Positions 45,881 to 57,217 of a stretch of 64,000 nt of DNA are shown in pieces (positions within the stretch are counted from its first letter, which is position 1; the number at the start of each line of letters is the position of its first letter). The position numbers and the translations under genes are program-made. The stretch spans positions 9,321,793 to 9,385,792 of the forward strand of contig OZ024798.1 in assembly GCA_964017045.1 (NCBI GenBank), given 5' to 3'. Source of the stretch: Omphiscola glabra (lineage: Eukaryota > Mollusca > Gastropoda > Lymnaeidae). A model generated the notes under the pieces. That model worked only from the letters and a program-made list of their open reading frames with translations. It was not told where the DNA came from and did no database searches.

Positions 45881-48800
45881 ACGCAGTGAGTGCCCTTGTG
45901 AGTACTCTGAGTTGGCAGTGAGTGCCCTTGTGAGTACTCTGAGTTGGCAGTGAGTGCCCTTGTGAGTACTCTGAGTTGGCAGTGAGTGCCCTTGTGAGTA
46001 CTCTGAGTTGGCAGTGAGTGCCCTTGTGAGTACTCTGAGTTGGCAGTGAGTGCCCTTGTGAGTACTCTGAGTTGGCAGTGAGTGCCCTTGTGAGTACTCT
46101 GAGTTGGCAGTGAGTGCCCTTGTGAGTACTCTGAGTTGGCAGTGAGTGCCCTTGTTAGTACTCTGAGTTGGCAGTGAGTGACCTTGTGAGTACTCTGAGT
46201 TGGTAGTGTGTGCCCTTGTGAGTACTCTGAGTTGGTAGTGTGTGCCCTTGTGAGTACTCTGAGTTGGTAGTGTGTGCCCTTGTGAGTACTCTGAGTTGGC
46301 AGTGAGTGCCCTTTTCAGTACACTAAGTTGGTAGTGTGTGCCCTTGTGAGTACACTAAGTTGGTAGTGTGTGCCCTTGTGAGTACACTAAGTTGGCAGTG
46401 TGTGCCCTTGTCAGTACACTAAGTTGGTAGTGTGTGCCCTTGTGAGTACACTGAGTTGGCAGTAAGTGCCCTTGTCAGTACACTAAGTTGGTAGTGTGTG
46501 CCCTTGTGAGTACTCTAAGTTGGTAGTGTGTGCCCTTGTGAGTACACTAAGTTGGTAGTGTGTGCCCTTGTGAGTACACTAAGTTGGTAGTGTGTGCCCT
46601 TGTGAGTACACTAAGTTGGCAGTGTGTGCCCTTGTCAGTACTCTGAGTTGGCAGTGAGTGCCCTTGTGAGTACTCTGAGTTGGCAGTGAGTGCCCTTGTC
46701 AGTACTCTGAGTTGGTAGTGTGTGCCCTTGTGAGTACTCTGAGTTGGTAGTGTGTGCCCTTGTGAGTACTCTGAGTTGGTAGTGTGTGCCCTTGTGAGTA
46801 CTCTGAGTTGGTAGTGTGTGCCCTAGTGAGTACTCTGAGTTGGTAGTGTGTGCCCTTGTAAGTACTCTGAGTTGGCAGTGAGTGCCCTTGTCAGTACACT
46901 AAGTTGGTAGTGTGTGCCCTTGTGAGTACACTAAGTTGGTAGTGTGTGCCCTTGTGAGTACACTAAGTTGGCAGTTTGTGCCCTTGTCAGTACACTAAGT
47001 TGGTAGTGTGTGCCCTTGTGAGTACACTGAGTTGACAGTGAGTGCCCTTGTCAGTACACTAAGTTGGTAGTGTGTGCCCTTGTGAGTACTCTAAGTTGGC
47101 AGTGTGTGCCCTTGTGAGTACACTAAGTTGGTAGTGTGTGCCCTTGTGAGTACACTAAGTTGGTAGTGTGTGCCCTTGTGAGTACACTAAGTTGGTAGTG
47201 TGTGCCCTTGTGAGTACACTAAGTTGGTAGTGTGTGCCCTTGTGAGTACACTAAGTTGGCAGTGAGTGCCCTTGTGAGTACTCTGAGTTGGCAGTGAGTG
47301 CCCTTGTGAGTACTCTGAGTTGGCAGTGAGTGCCCTTGTGAGTACTCTGAGTTGGCAGTGAGTGCCCTTGTGAGTACTCTCTGAGTTGGCAGTGAGTGCC
47401 CTTGTGAGTACACTCTGAGTTGGCAGTGAGTGCCCCTGTGAGTACACTCTGAGATAGCAGTGAGTGCCCTTGTGAGTACACTCTGAGTTGGCAGTGAGTG
47501 CCCTTGTGAGTACACTCTGAGTAGGCAGTGAGTGCCCTTGTCAGTACACTCTGAGTTGGCAGTGAGTGCCCTTGTGAGTACACTAAGTTGGTAGTGTGTG
47601 CCCTTGTGAGTACACTAAGTTGGTAGTGTGTGCCCTTGTGAGTACACTAAGTTGGCAGTGTGTGCCCTTGTCAGTACACTAAGTTGGTAGTGTGTGCCCT
47701 TGTGAGTACACTGAGTTGGCAGTGAGTGCCCTTGTCAGTACACTAAGTTGGTAGTGTGTGCCCTTGTGAGTACTCTAAGTTGGCAGTGTGTGCCCTTGTC
47801 AGTACACTAAGTTGGTAGTGTGTGCCCTTGTGAGTACACTAAGTTGGTAGTGTGTGCCCTTGTGAGTACACTAAGTTGGTAGTGTTTGCCCTTGTGAGTA
47901 CACTCTGAGTTGGTAGTGTATGCCCTTGTGAGTACACTCTGAGTTGGTAGTGTATGCCCTTGTGAGTACACTAAGTTGGTAGTGTGTGCCCTTGTGAGTA
48001 CACTCTGAGTTGGTAGTGTATGCCCTTGTGAGTACACTCTGAGTTGGTAGTGAATGCCCTTGTGAGTACACTAAGTTGGTAGTGTGTGCCCTTGTGAGTA
48101 CACTAAGTTGGTAGTGTGTGCCCTTGTGAGTACACTAAGTTGGTAGTGTGTGCCCTTGTGAGTACACTCTGAGTTGGTAGTGAATGCCCTTGTGAGTACA
48201 CTCTGAGTTGGTAGTGAATGCCCTTGTGAGTACTCTGAGTTGGCAGTGAGTGCCCTTGTGAGTACACTAAGTTGGTAGTGTGTGCCCTTGTGAGTACACT
48301 AAGTTGGTAGTGTGTGCCCTTGTGAGTACACTCTGAGTTGGTAGTGTATGCCCTTGTGAGTACACTCTGAGTTGGTAGTGTATGCCCTTGTGAGTACACT
48401 AAGTTGGTAGTGTGTGCCCTTGTGAGTACACTCTGAGTTGGTAGTGTATGCCCTTGTGAGTACACTCTGAGTTGGTAGTGAATGCCCTTGTGAGTACACT
48501 AAGTTGGTAGTGTGTGCCCTTGTGAGTACACTAAGTTGGTAGTGTGTGCCCTTGTGAGTACACTAAGTTGGTAGTGTGTGCCCTTGTGAGTACACTCTGA
48601 GTTTGTAGTGAATGCCCTTGTGAGTACACTCTGAGTTGGTAGTGAATGCCCTTGTGAGTACTCTGAGTTGGCAGTGAGTGCCCTTGTGAGTACACTAAGT
48701 TGGTAGTGTGTGCCCTTGTGAGTACACTAAGTTGGTAGTGTGTGCCCTTGTGAGTACTCTGAGTTGGTAGTTTGTGCCCTTGTGAGTACTCTGAGTTGGC

Positions 48801-51800
48801 AGTGAGTGCCCTTGTCAGTACACTAAGTTGGTAGTGTGTGCCCTTGTGAGTACACTAAGTTGGTAGTGTGTGCCCTTGTGAGTACACTAAGTTGGCAGTG
48901 TGTGCCCTTGTCAGTACACTAAGTTGGTAGTGTGTGCCCTTGTGAGTACACTGAGTTGGCAGTGAGTGCCCTTGTCAGTACACTAAGTTGGTAGTGTGTG
49001 CCCTTGTGAGTACTCTAAGTTGGCAGTGAGTGCCCTTGTCAGTACACTAAGTTGGTAGTGTGTGCCCTTGTGAGTACACTAAGTTGGTAGTGTATGCCCT
49101 TGTGAGTACACTAAGTTGGTAGTGTGTGCCCTTGTGAGTACACTAAGTTGGCAGTGTGTGCCCTTGTCAGTACACTAAGTTGGTAGTGTGTGCCCTTGTG
49201 AGTACACTGAGTTGGCAGTGAGTGCCCTTGTCAGTACACTAAGTTGGTAGTGTGTGCCCTTGTGAGTACTCTAAGTTGGCAGTGTGTGCCCTTGTCAGTA
49301 CACTAAGTTGGTAGTGTATGCCCTTGTGAGTACACTCTGAGTTGGTAGTGTATGCCCTTGTGAGTACACTAAGTTGGTAGTGTGTGCCCTTGTGAGTACA
49401 CTCTGAGTTGGTAGTGTATGCCCTTGTGAGTACACTCTGAGTTGGTAGTGAATGCCCTTGTGAGTACACTAAGTTGGTAGTGTGTGCCCTTGTGAGTACA
49501 CTAAGTTGGTAGTGTGTGCCCTTGTGAGTACACTAAGTTGGTAGTGTGTGCCCTTGTGAGTACACTCTGAGTTGGTAGTGAATGCCCTTGTGAGTACACT
49601 CTGAGTTGGTAGTGAATGCCCTTGTGAGTACTCTGAGTTGGCAGTGAGTGCCCTTGTGAGTACACTAAGTTGGTAGTGTTTGCCCTTGTGAGTACACTAA
49701 GTTGGTAGTGTGTGCCCTTGTGAGTACACTCTGAGTTGGTAGTGTATGCCCTTGTGAGTACACTCTGAGTTGGTAGTGTATGCCCTTGTGAGTACACTAA
49801 GTTGGTAGTGTGTGCCCTTGTGAGTACACTCTGAGTTGTTAGTGTATGCCCTTGTGAGTACACTCTGAGTTGGTAGTGAATGCCCTTGTGAGTACACTAA
49901 GTTGGTAGTGTGTGCCCTTGTGAGTACACTAAGTTGGTAGTGTGTGCCCTTGTGAGTACACTAAGTTGGTAGTGTGTGCCCTTGTGAGTACACTCTGAGT
50001 TTGTAGTGAATGCCCTTGTGAGTACACTCTGAGTTGGTAGTGAATGCCCTTGTGAGTACTCTGAGTTGGCAGTGAGTGCCCTTGTGAGTACACTAAGTTG
50101 GTAGTGTGTGCCCTTGTGAGTACACTAAGTTGGTAGTGTGTGCCCTTGTGAGTACACTAAGTTGGTAGTGTGTGCCCTTGTGAGTACACTAAGTTGGCAG
50201 TGTGTGCCCTTGTCAATACACTAAGTTGGTAGTGTGTGCCCTTGTGAGTACTCTGAGTTGGCAGTGAGTGCCCTTGTCAGTACACTAAGTTGTTAGTGTG
50301 GGCCCTTGTGAGTACTCTAAGTTGGCAGTGTGTGCCCTTGTCAGTACACTAAGTTGGTAGTGTGTGCCCTTGTGAGTACACTAAGTTGGTAGTGTGTGCC
50401 CTTGTGAGTACACTAAGTTGGCAGTGTGTGCCCTTGTCAGTACACTAAGTTGGTAGTGTGTGCCCTTGTGAGTACACTCTGAGTTGGTAGTGAATGCCCT
50501 TGTGAGTACACTAAGTTGGTAGTGTGTGCCCTTGTGAGTACACTAAGTTGGTAGTGTGTGCCCTTGTGAGTACACTAAGTTGGTAGTGTGTGCCCTTGTG
50601 AGTACACTCTGAGTTGGTAGTGAATGCCCTTGTGAGTACACTCTGAGTTGGTAGTGAATGCCCTTGTGAGTACTCTGAGTTGGCAGTGAGTGCCCTTGTG
50701 AGCACACTAAGTTGGTAGTGTGTGCCCTTGTGAGTACACTAAGTTGGTAGTGTGTGCCCTTGTGAGTACACTCTGAGTTGGTAGTGTATGCCCTTGTGAG
50801 TACACTCTGAGTTGGTAGTGTATGCCCTTGTGAGTACACTAAGTTGGTAGTGTGTGCCCTTGTGAGTACACTCTGAGTTGGTAGTGTATGCCCTTGTAAG
50901 TACACTCTGAGTTGGTAGTGAATGCCCTTGTGAGTACACTAAGTTGGTAGTGTGTGCCCTTGTGAGTACACTAAGTTGGTAGTGTGTGCCCTTGTGAGTA
51001 CACTCTGAGTTTGTAGTGAATGCCCTTGTGAGTACACTCTGAGTTGGTAGTGAATGCCCTTGTGAGTACACTCTGAGTTGGTAGTGAATGCCCTTGTGAG
51101 TACTCTGAGTTGGCAGTGAGTGCCCTTGTGAGTACACTAAGTTGGTAGTGTGTGCCCTTGTGAGTACTCTGAGTTGGCAGTGAGTGCCCTTGTGAGTACA
51201 CTAAGTTGGTAGTGTGTGCTCTTGTGAGTACACTAAGTTGGTAGTGTGTGCCCTTGTGAGTACACTAAGTTGGTAGTGTGTGCCCTTGTGAGTACACTCT
51301 GAGTTGGTAGTGAATGCCCTTGTGAGTACACTCTGAGTTGGTAGTGTATGCCCTTGTGAGTACACTAAGTTGGTAGTGTGTGCCCTTGTGAGTACACTAA
51401 GTTGGTAGTGTGTGACCTTGTGAGTACACTCTGAGTTGGTAGTGTTTGCCCTTGTGAGTACACTCTGAGTTGGTAGTGTATGCCCTTGTGAGTACACTAA
51501 GTTGGTAGTGTGTGCCCTTGTGAGTACACTCTGAGTTGGTAGTGTATGCCCTTGTGAGTACATTAAGTTGGTAGTGTGTGCCCTTGTGAGTACACTAAGT
51601 TGGTAGTGTGTGCCCTTGTGAGTACACTCTGAGTTGGTAGTGAATGCCCTTGTGAGTACACTCTGAGTTGGTAGTGTATGCCCTTGTGAGTACACTCTGA
51701 GTTGGTAATGTATGCCCTTGTAAGTACACTCTGAGTTGGTAATGTATGCCCTTGTGAGTAAACATTGAGTTGTTAATGTATGCCCTTTTGAGTACACTCT

Positions 51801-51805
51801 GAGGT
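45881..51805. repeat. 5.9-kb minisatellite (about 180 units of 32-34 bp) with higher-order structure
   Basis: The unit is CAGTGAGTGCCCTTGTGAGT plus ACTCTGAGTTGG (32 bp). Variants are ACACTAAGTTGG (32 bp) and ACACTCTGAGTTGG (34 bp), with TGTGTGCCC, TGTATGCCC or TGAATGCCC. The left kilobase is nearly uniform; the right part shows blocks repeated as groups. One block of about 360 bp starting near 48103 recurs at 49501 and 50543, and a sub-block recurs 428 bp apart (47871 and 48299). The minus strand has no stop in the common units in any frame, which yields spurious open frames of up to 198 codons (YSQGHTLPTQ, VLTRAHTTNL, CTHKGTHYQL). Not considered coding. Confidence 0.97.
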
Positions 51806-53764
51806 ATAACTAAATGCAGCGCCTTGAATCGTGTTTAAATTGACTATAAGAGACAGAATAGTCTTTGTCTTAAACAGCACACGCCAATATTCATCTAAGA
51901 GATAATAGCTAACTAGAAAAGATGTTAGAGGAGATCACCTTGGCAGGTGTTTGCGAAATAGATGTGCCATGCCATATAACCAACAAAGACGAAATCTTTA
52001 AAGTATTTTTAACGAACGTGTTCAATAAGAAATGTGGTTCAAATTATTGAAATCTCAAAAAAATTAAAAATAATAATAATTGGCAGACAGACAAATTTAT
52101 AGAAGAAAGTTCACTTATTCTAATTTAATTGGAGAGTGAGGAGTGGGGAGTTTATCAAACTTTATGTTCGTCATTAATTTGATTACCGAAGTTGGGTTTC
52201 TCAAAACCAAGATTACAGGTGGTAAAAGAATTTATGAATCATTACTGACAAAAATAATATGAGAACAGACATGATAACATATTTTGGAAATATTAAATAT
52301 CAGAAACAAGAGAAGAAATACAAGAAAATATAGGATAATTAGTCGGACTATTTTATTGATTCCATATAATAATATTGCGTCAGAGAGCTGTAATTTAATT
52401 CTAAATTTTAAATCAATATTTTTATATAGAGCCACAAGTAAAAAGGTTGACAATGGTTAAGAAACACACAATGAATAAAGAAACAGATAGCAAGAGATAG
52501 ATATTGTTGTGAAATTTCTAGGACTAATGCTCTAAGAGATTGTCTTGAATAATTTTAATACTATTTCAAATTTTGGTTGAAAGTCATTTACAGCCCAATA
52601 ACGAAAATAATCATCACAAATCTTTTCTCTACATAAAAACAAAATAAATTAAAATATAATTTACAGAAACAATTAATACATCTCAATAAAAACGAAATGC
52701 TACAAAAGGTATTTTCATTGACTTTATTGTTTCCTCAGGTAAATAGAAATCTCAGTCTTAAATTTTATAAAAACACGGATGTAAAATTTATATTAAATGG
52801 TGATTAGATTATATGTAGACCTATAAAATGATTGTTATGTAAAAAAAAAATTAGTTCCTATAATGAACTGATAGTGAGTTGGTTAGTTTTATAGACAGAA
52901 ACTTACATTTCTTTATATCGTCTGGAAATTGAAAGACTAAATACTCAAAGAAAGGAAAAAAAATTGCGAATGGCGAATTTTGTAATAAAACAATTGAACA
53001 AATTTACAGGACTGATACAGTTTGACGGATATTAAAATTAAAAGGAATGATTTTGTCGAATTGAAAGATTATATTAATGATTTAATTTGTTTAGTCTACC
53101 ACGCAAGTACGGACTGTAACTGTACTGTTTGGATGTTTTAAGTCATTTTCAATTAAAGCTTTGCAAACATAGTTTTAAATTTTTTTTTTAAAAATATTTT
53201 TTTGTATGTTAGCAAATTGCTTTAAGAAGAATTTCTTTCTCTAAATGTAATAATTGAAAGCAAGAATAACAAATTGCTCACATTACTTTTAACAAACCGC
53301 AGGTTTTTAAAGCGTAAAGTTTGTCTATGAATAAATCTTGCACAGCCTATTACAAAAAGTAAGTATAAATAATGTGATTAAATTTAATTTGCTTTTTTTT
53401 TTAAAAATAAAAAAAAAAAGATGTTCTTAAATTGCTTTTTTGTAATGTTTCTTAAAGCGTGTTTTAAAAAAAGCTTATATTTCAAGTGTTTTTTTAAAAA
53501 AAGTAAAATGAAATGAACTTACAGAAACGTCCCATGATACAAGAAGAAATTTGAAATATTTTTTTTTAAAATTGGCTGATTTAGAACTCCCATTAATAAA
53601 TATTCTAGATATATAAGTGATCCCATGAAGGTCTCAATAATTGAAATTTCAGGTTTTTGATGTTTATCATCCGGCCTGACGCACTGCCATGAATTATCTT
53701 TATTGGTACAAATGGTTGCTAACAAGCACATGGATTTATTTTGCGAACACGCGAAACAATACGA
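51806..53764. other. AT-rich non-coding stretch
   Basis: Long AT-rich interval with A- and T-runs. It lies downstream of, or within introns of, the Ig-domain gene on minus. A possible Cys-rich exon near 53650-53786 is listed separately. Confidence 0.5.
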
Positions 53765-53786
53765 AAGGTGCAACAACAAGCTGCCA
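53650..53786 (-). CDS. Possible Cys-rich (PAN/apple-like) exon, weak
   Basis: The minus strand reads CFACSQNKSMCLLATICT, then NKDNSWQCVRPDD, a spacing that recalls molluscan PAN/apple modules. The acceptor is unclear because the preceding 44-bp array holds several AG sites. No good donor is visible, and the phase does not join simply to the exon at 53939-54033. It may be a decayed exon of the same gene. Confidence 0.25.
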
Positions 53787-53975
53787 TAGCATTGGTATAA
53801 AATTACGATAACCCTAACAACAAGCTGCCATACAATCGGTGTAAAATTACGATAACCCTAACAACAAGCTGCCATACAATCGATGTAAAATTACGATAAC
53901 CCTAACAACAAGCTGCCATACAATCGATGTAAAATTACGATAGCTCCAGCAACAAGCTGCCGTAGCATCGTTGTA
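53765..53975 (-). repeat. 44-bp array containing copies of an exon 3' end and its donor
   Basis: On minus the unit is ATGGCAGCTTGTTGTTAGGG plus TTATCGTAATTTTACATCGATTGT. The first, diverged copy is the end of the exon at 53939-54033 (GCTACGGCAGCTTGTTGCTG, GAGCTATC|GTAATTTTAC). Three further clean copies and a partial one follow in the intron. Confidence 0.8.
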
Positions 53976-56900
53976 GTTTCTTGATTGGCAGAAGTACCGT
54001 TCGGCATGTCCACTTCCATATTATCACAAGAGGCTGTTAATAAAGAAATAAATACATATATTATATACATCAATATACATTTTTTGTGTTAAAGTTTAAA
54101 TCATTAAAATTAAAAGCGCTGGCCAACGCAAGTACCTTAAATACTAGACGTTTTTCCAAGTTATTTTTAATCACCTATTAGCACCGCTTTTTCCTCTCAA
54201 GTCCAATTTTTTAAGGTACGGAACATAGGTTATTTTTAAGCATGACGTATGATATTAATACTTTTTACACATCATCCATCTTTAGTAATTGTTTGTTTTT
54301 GATCGTTTTACTAAACCTGCCTTGATAATTGAGCCCGATGGTTTTACTGGTTTCGTCTGTGGGGTTTCCTTCCCTTTAAAACTTATCCATGAGATGAACA
54401 TGTCTCCGCAATGGCGATCAGGCGCTGGAAGTTAGCATTTACCAGAGGAAACCCCCCCCCCCAGTGGCGAGTAATCCCTAAATCAGTTCATCCAGGCAGG
54501 ATTCAATATTTTCACGTTCCATGTCAATTACCGTCTCATGTCAGTCCTTGTGTTTCATTGTGGGTTTAAGCCATGTTTGCACCGGACAGAGGATTTGATA
54601 TCGTCTCCTGTCGGTTTGTATTTAATTGTTAGTTTATGCAGCTGTTGTACTAGACACAGGCCTGATATGTCCCGGAGCAGAGTCACCAGACATTGCCGCC
54701 CACGTATTGTGGCACGTCTCTCATCATGCCTGATCCATTGTATATATCCACAGAGAAAGAAAGGAGCTTCGATGTCAACCATAGCGGGGCATTGAGAGAA
54801 AAAAAAATACTAGGAAAGACAACTTCTCAAGGGAGAGTAGTGATTGTGTTAGTGTATAACGACTTTTTATACTAGTGAAAGTTCGACCATTTTTGTTTCT
54901 GAAGGATGGCCGGTACAACACGATCAGCAGTACATACGCGATAATGACAAATGGGTCACAAGAGATTTAATTTTTCAGAAATATTCTTAAAGGATGCAGA
55001 TAAAGAAGCACCAAATACCTCTAGGCCCCCACTACTACAAAACTAGAAATCCTTTGTCTGAAGCTATCTCCAGATACTCGCTACCTCTAAGCTGGAGAGC
55101 ACTTGTTTTCTGAAGCTCTCTCCAGGTACTCGCTACCTCTAAGCTGGAGAGCCCTTGTCTGACGCTATCTCCAGGTACTCGCTACCTCTAAGCTGGAGAG
55201 TCTATGTCTGAAGCTATCTCCAGATACTCGCTACCTCTAAGCTGGAGAGCACTTGTTTTCTGAAGCTCTCTCCAGGTACTCGCTACCTCTAAGCTGGAGA
55301 GTCTTTGTCTGAAGCTATCTCCAGGTACTCGCTACCTCTAAGCTGGAGAGTCTTTGTCTGAAGCTATCTCCAGGTACTCTCTACCTCTAAGCTGGAGAGT
55401 CTTTGTCTGAAGCTATCTCCAGATACTCGCTACCTCTAAGCTGGAGAGTCTTTGTCTGAAGCTATCTCCAGGTACTCGCTACCTCTACGCTGGAGAGTCT
55501 TTGTCTGAAGCTATCTCCAGATACTCTCTACCTCTAAGCTGGACAGCACTTGTTTTCTGATGATATTTCTTGTTTTTTTATTTTTTTCGGGATTGTAGAG
55601 CCAAACATATACGCTGGGCACGAAATTTTTGGCCTCCGGAGGAATATATGATGGTGCGAGCTCTAAGTGTAGTCACTAAAGCTCTAAAAATCATGAGATC
55701 CAGTAATAAAGATACGCCGGACTGATGAAACGGTTTGCAAAAGATTAAACACAAAACTTAGATAGTAAAGAAAGCGCAAACTTGAGTGGTATGGCCACGT
55801 TGCCAGAAAGCAAGGGCTCGCCAAAGAAATCGTGCCGGGCACATCTAGAGGAGGAAGAAGAAGAGGAAGACAGAGAAAAAGATGGGAAGATAACATCAAA
55901 GAGTGGACCGGATTAAAACTAGGCGATGCTGTGCGTAGTTCAGAAGATGGAGAGGAATGGAGAAGGATAGTTTTCATGTCACATGTGGCGCCCCAACGAC
56001 TAAGGGACATGATGATGATGAATATTTCTTGCACATGCAGCGGAAGCAAGATCTAGATCTAATTGATGCACACATGACGGGAGACTTTTTTCAAAAATCA
56101 CATGCATCATTGTCGTGGTTAGATTACACCCTTAATAAGAAGTTTCCTTTGTGTCGAATAATCCATTAGGTTTTATCATAACACTGTGGCCTTTGAAAAT
56201 AATCGGCTTGCTATGATTGTTCTGTAAGAAAATTCTTAAAACCTTCGTTACAAAATAAGCAAATTTCTATAATATTGAAATTTAAGGTTATGCTTCATAC
56301 AAAAACTTGGATGATCCGATGAATCCACGAAGTTGTGAATGGTTCGTTATTTGGATGGATGATGGCGTATGAAGGAATGGATTGATGGATGCATGTAAGA
56401 TAGAATGGATGAAATATAAATGGAAAGAAGGAATGGTGTTAGGACTGGATAGATAAACAGCTAGATGGGAGCGTGAAAAATACATATATAGATTATCGAA
56501 ACGATGAACAACAGATACGATGATTGACTGATAAACAGACAGTCAGAAGACAAACGATAGATAGATAAAAAGATAGATATATATGTAGATAGAGAGATAG
56601 ATTGATATATAGTAGATGATATATATATGTATAAATAAAGAAAAATGATAAATAGATAGCTAGATTATAGATAGATGATATATACACACTCATACATATA
56701 TATATATATAGTGAGAGAGAGATATATAGATAGATAATAGATAGATTGATAGATAGATAGATAGATAGAAATATAGATATATAGATAGATATATAGATAT
56801 ATAGATAGATAGATAGAAAGATAGATGGATAGATAAATAGATGATAAATATATATATTTTAGATAGATAGACAGACACTCCTACAGACAGACGGACGGAT

Positions 56901-57178
56901 GGACGGACAGACAGGACATACATACATACAGGATATACAGACAGGCAGGCAGACAGACAGATAGAAAGATAGATAGATGGATAGATAGATAAATAGATAG
57001 ATAACAGATAGATAGATAGATACATAAATATATAGATAGATAGATAGATAGATTGATAAACAGATAGATACGTAATTAAAAATATAGATAGATAGATAGG
57101 TAGATAGATAGGTTGATAGATATATAGTTAGATAGATAGATGATAGACAGACAGACAGACAGATAGATATATAGATAT

Positions 57179-57217
<39 letters not shown>

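Noticed and set aside
51201..51797. Open frame of 198 codons on minus within the 32-bp array (and many like it from 47187 to 51797)
   Set aside because: Arises because the common repeat unit lacks stops on the minus strand in all frames. The frame changes with each 32-bp unit, there are no splice sites or conserved residues, and many near-identical frames occur side by side.
45881..51805. CRISPR-like direct repeats
   Set aside because: Repeats are contiguous with no unique spacers, and the window is a eukaryotic nuclear sequence.
54538..54875. Overlapping frames on both strands of 60-85 codons
   Set aside because: No splice context, no recognisable motif, and conflicting frames of similar length.
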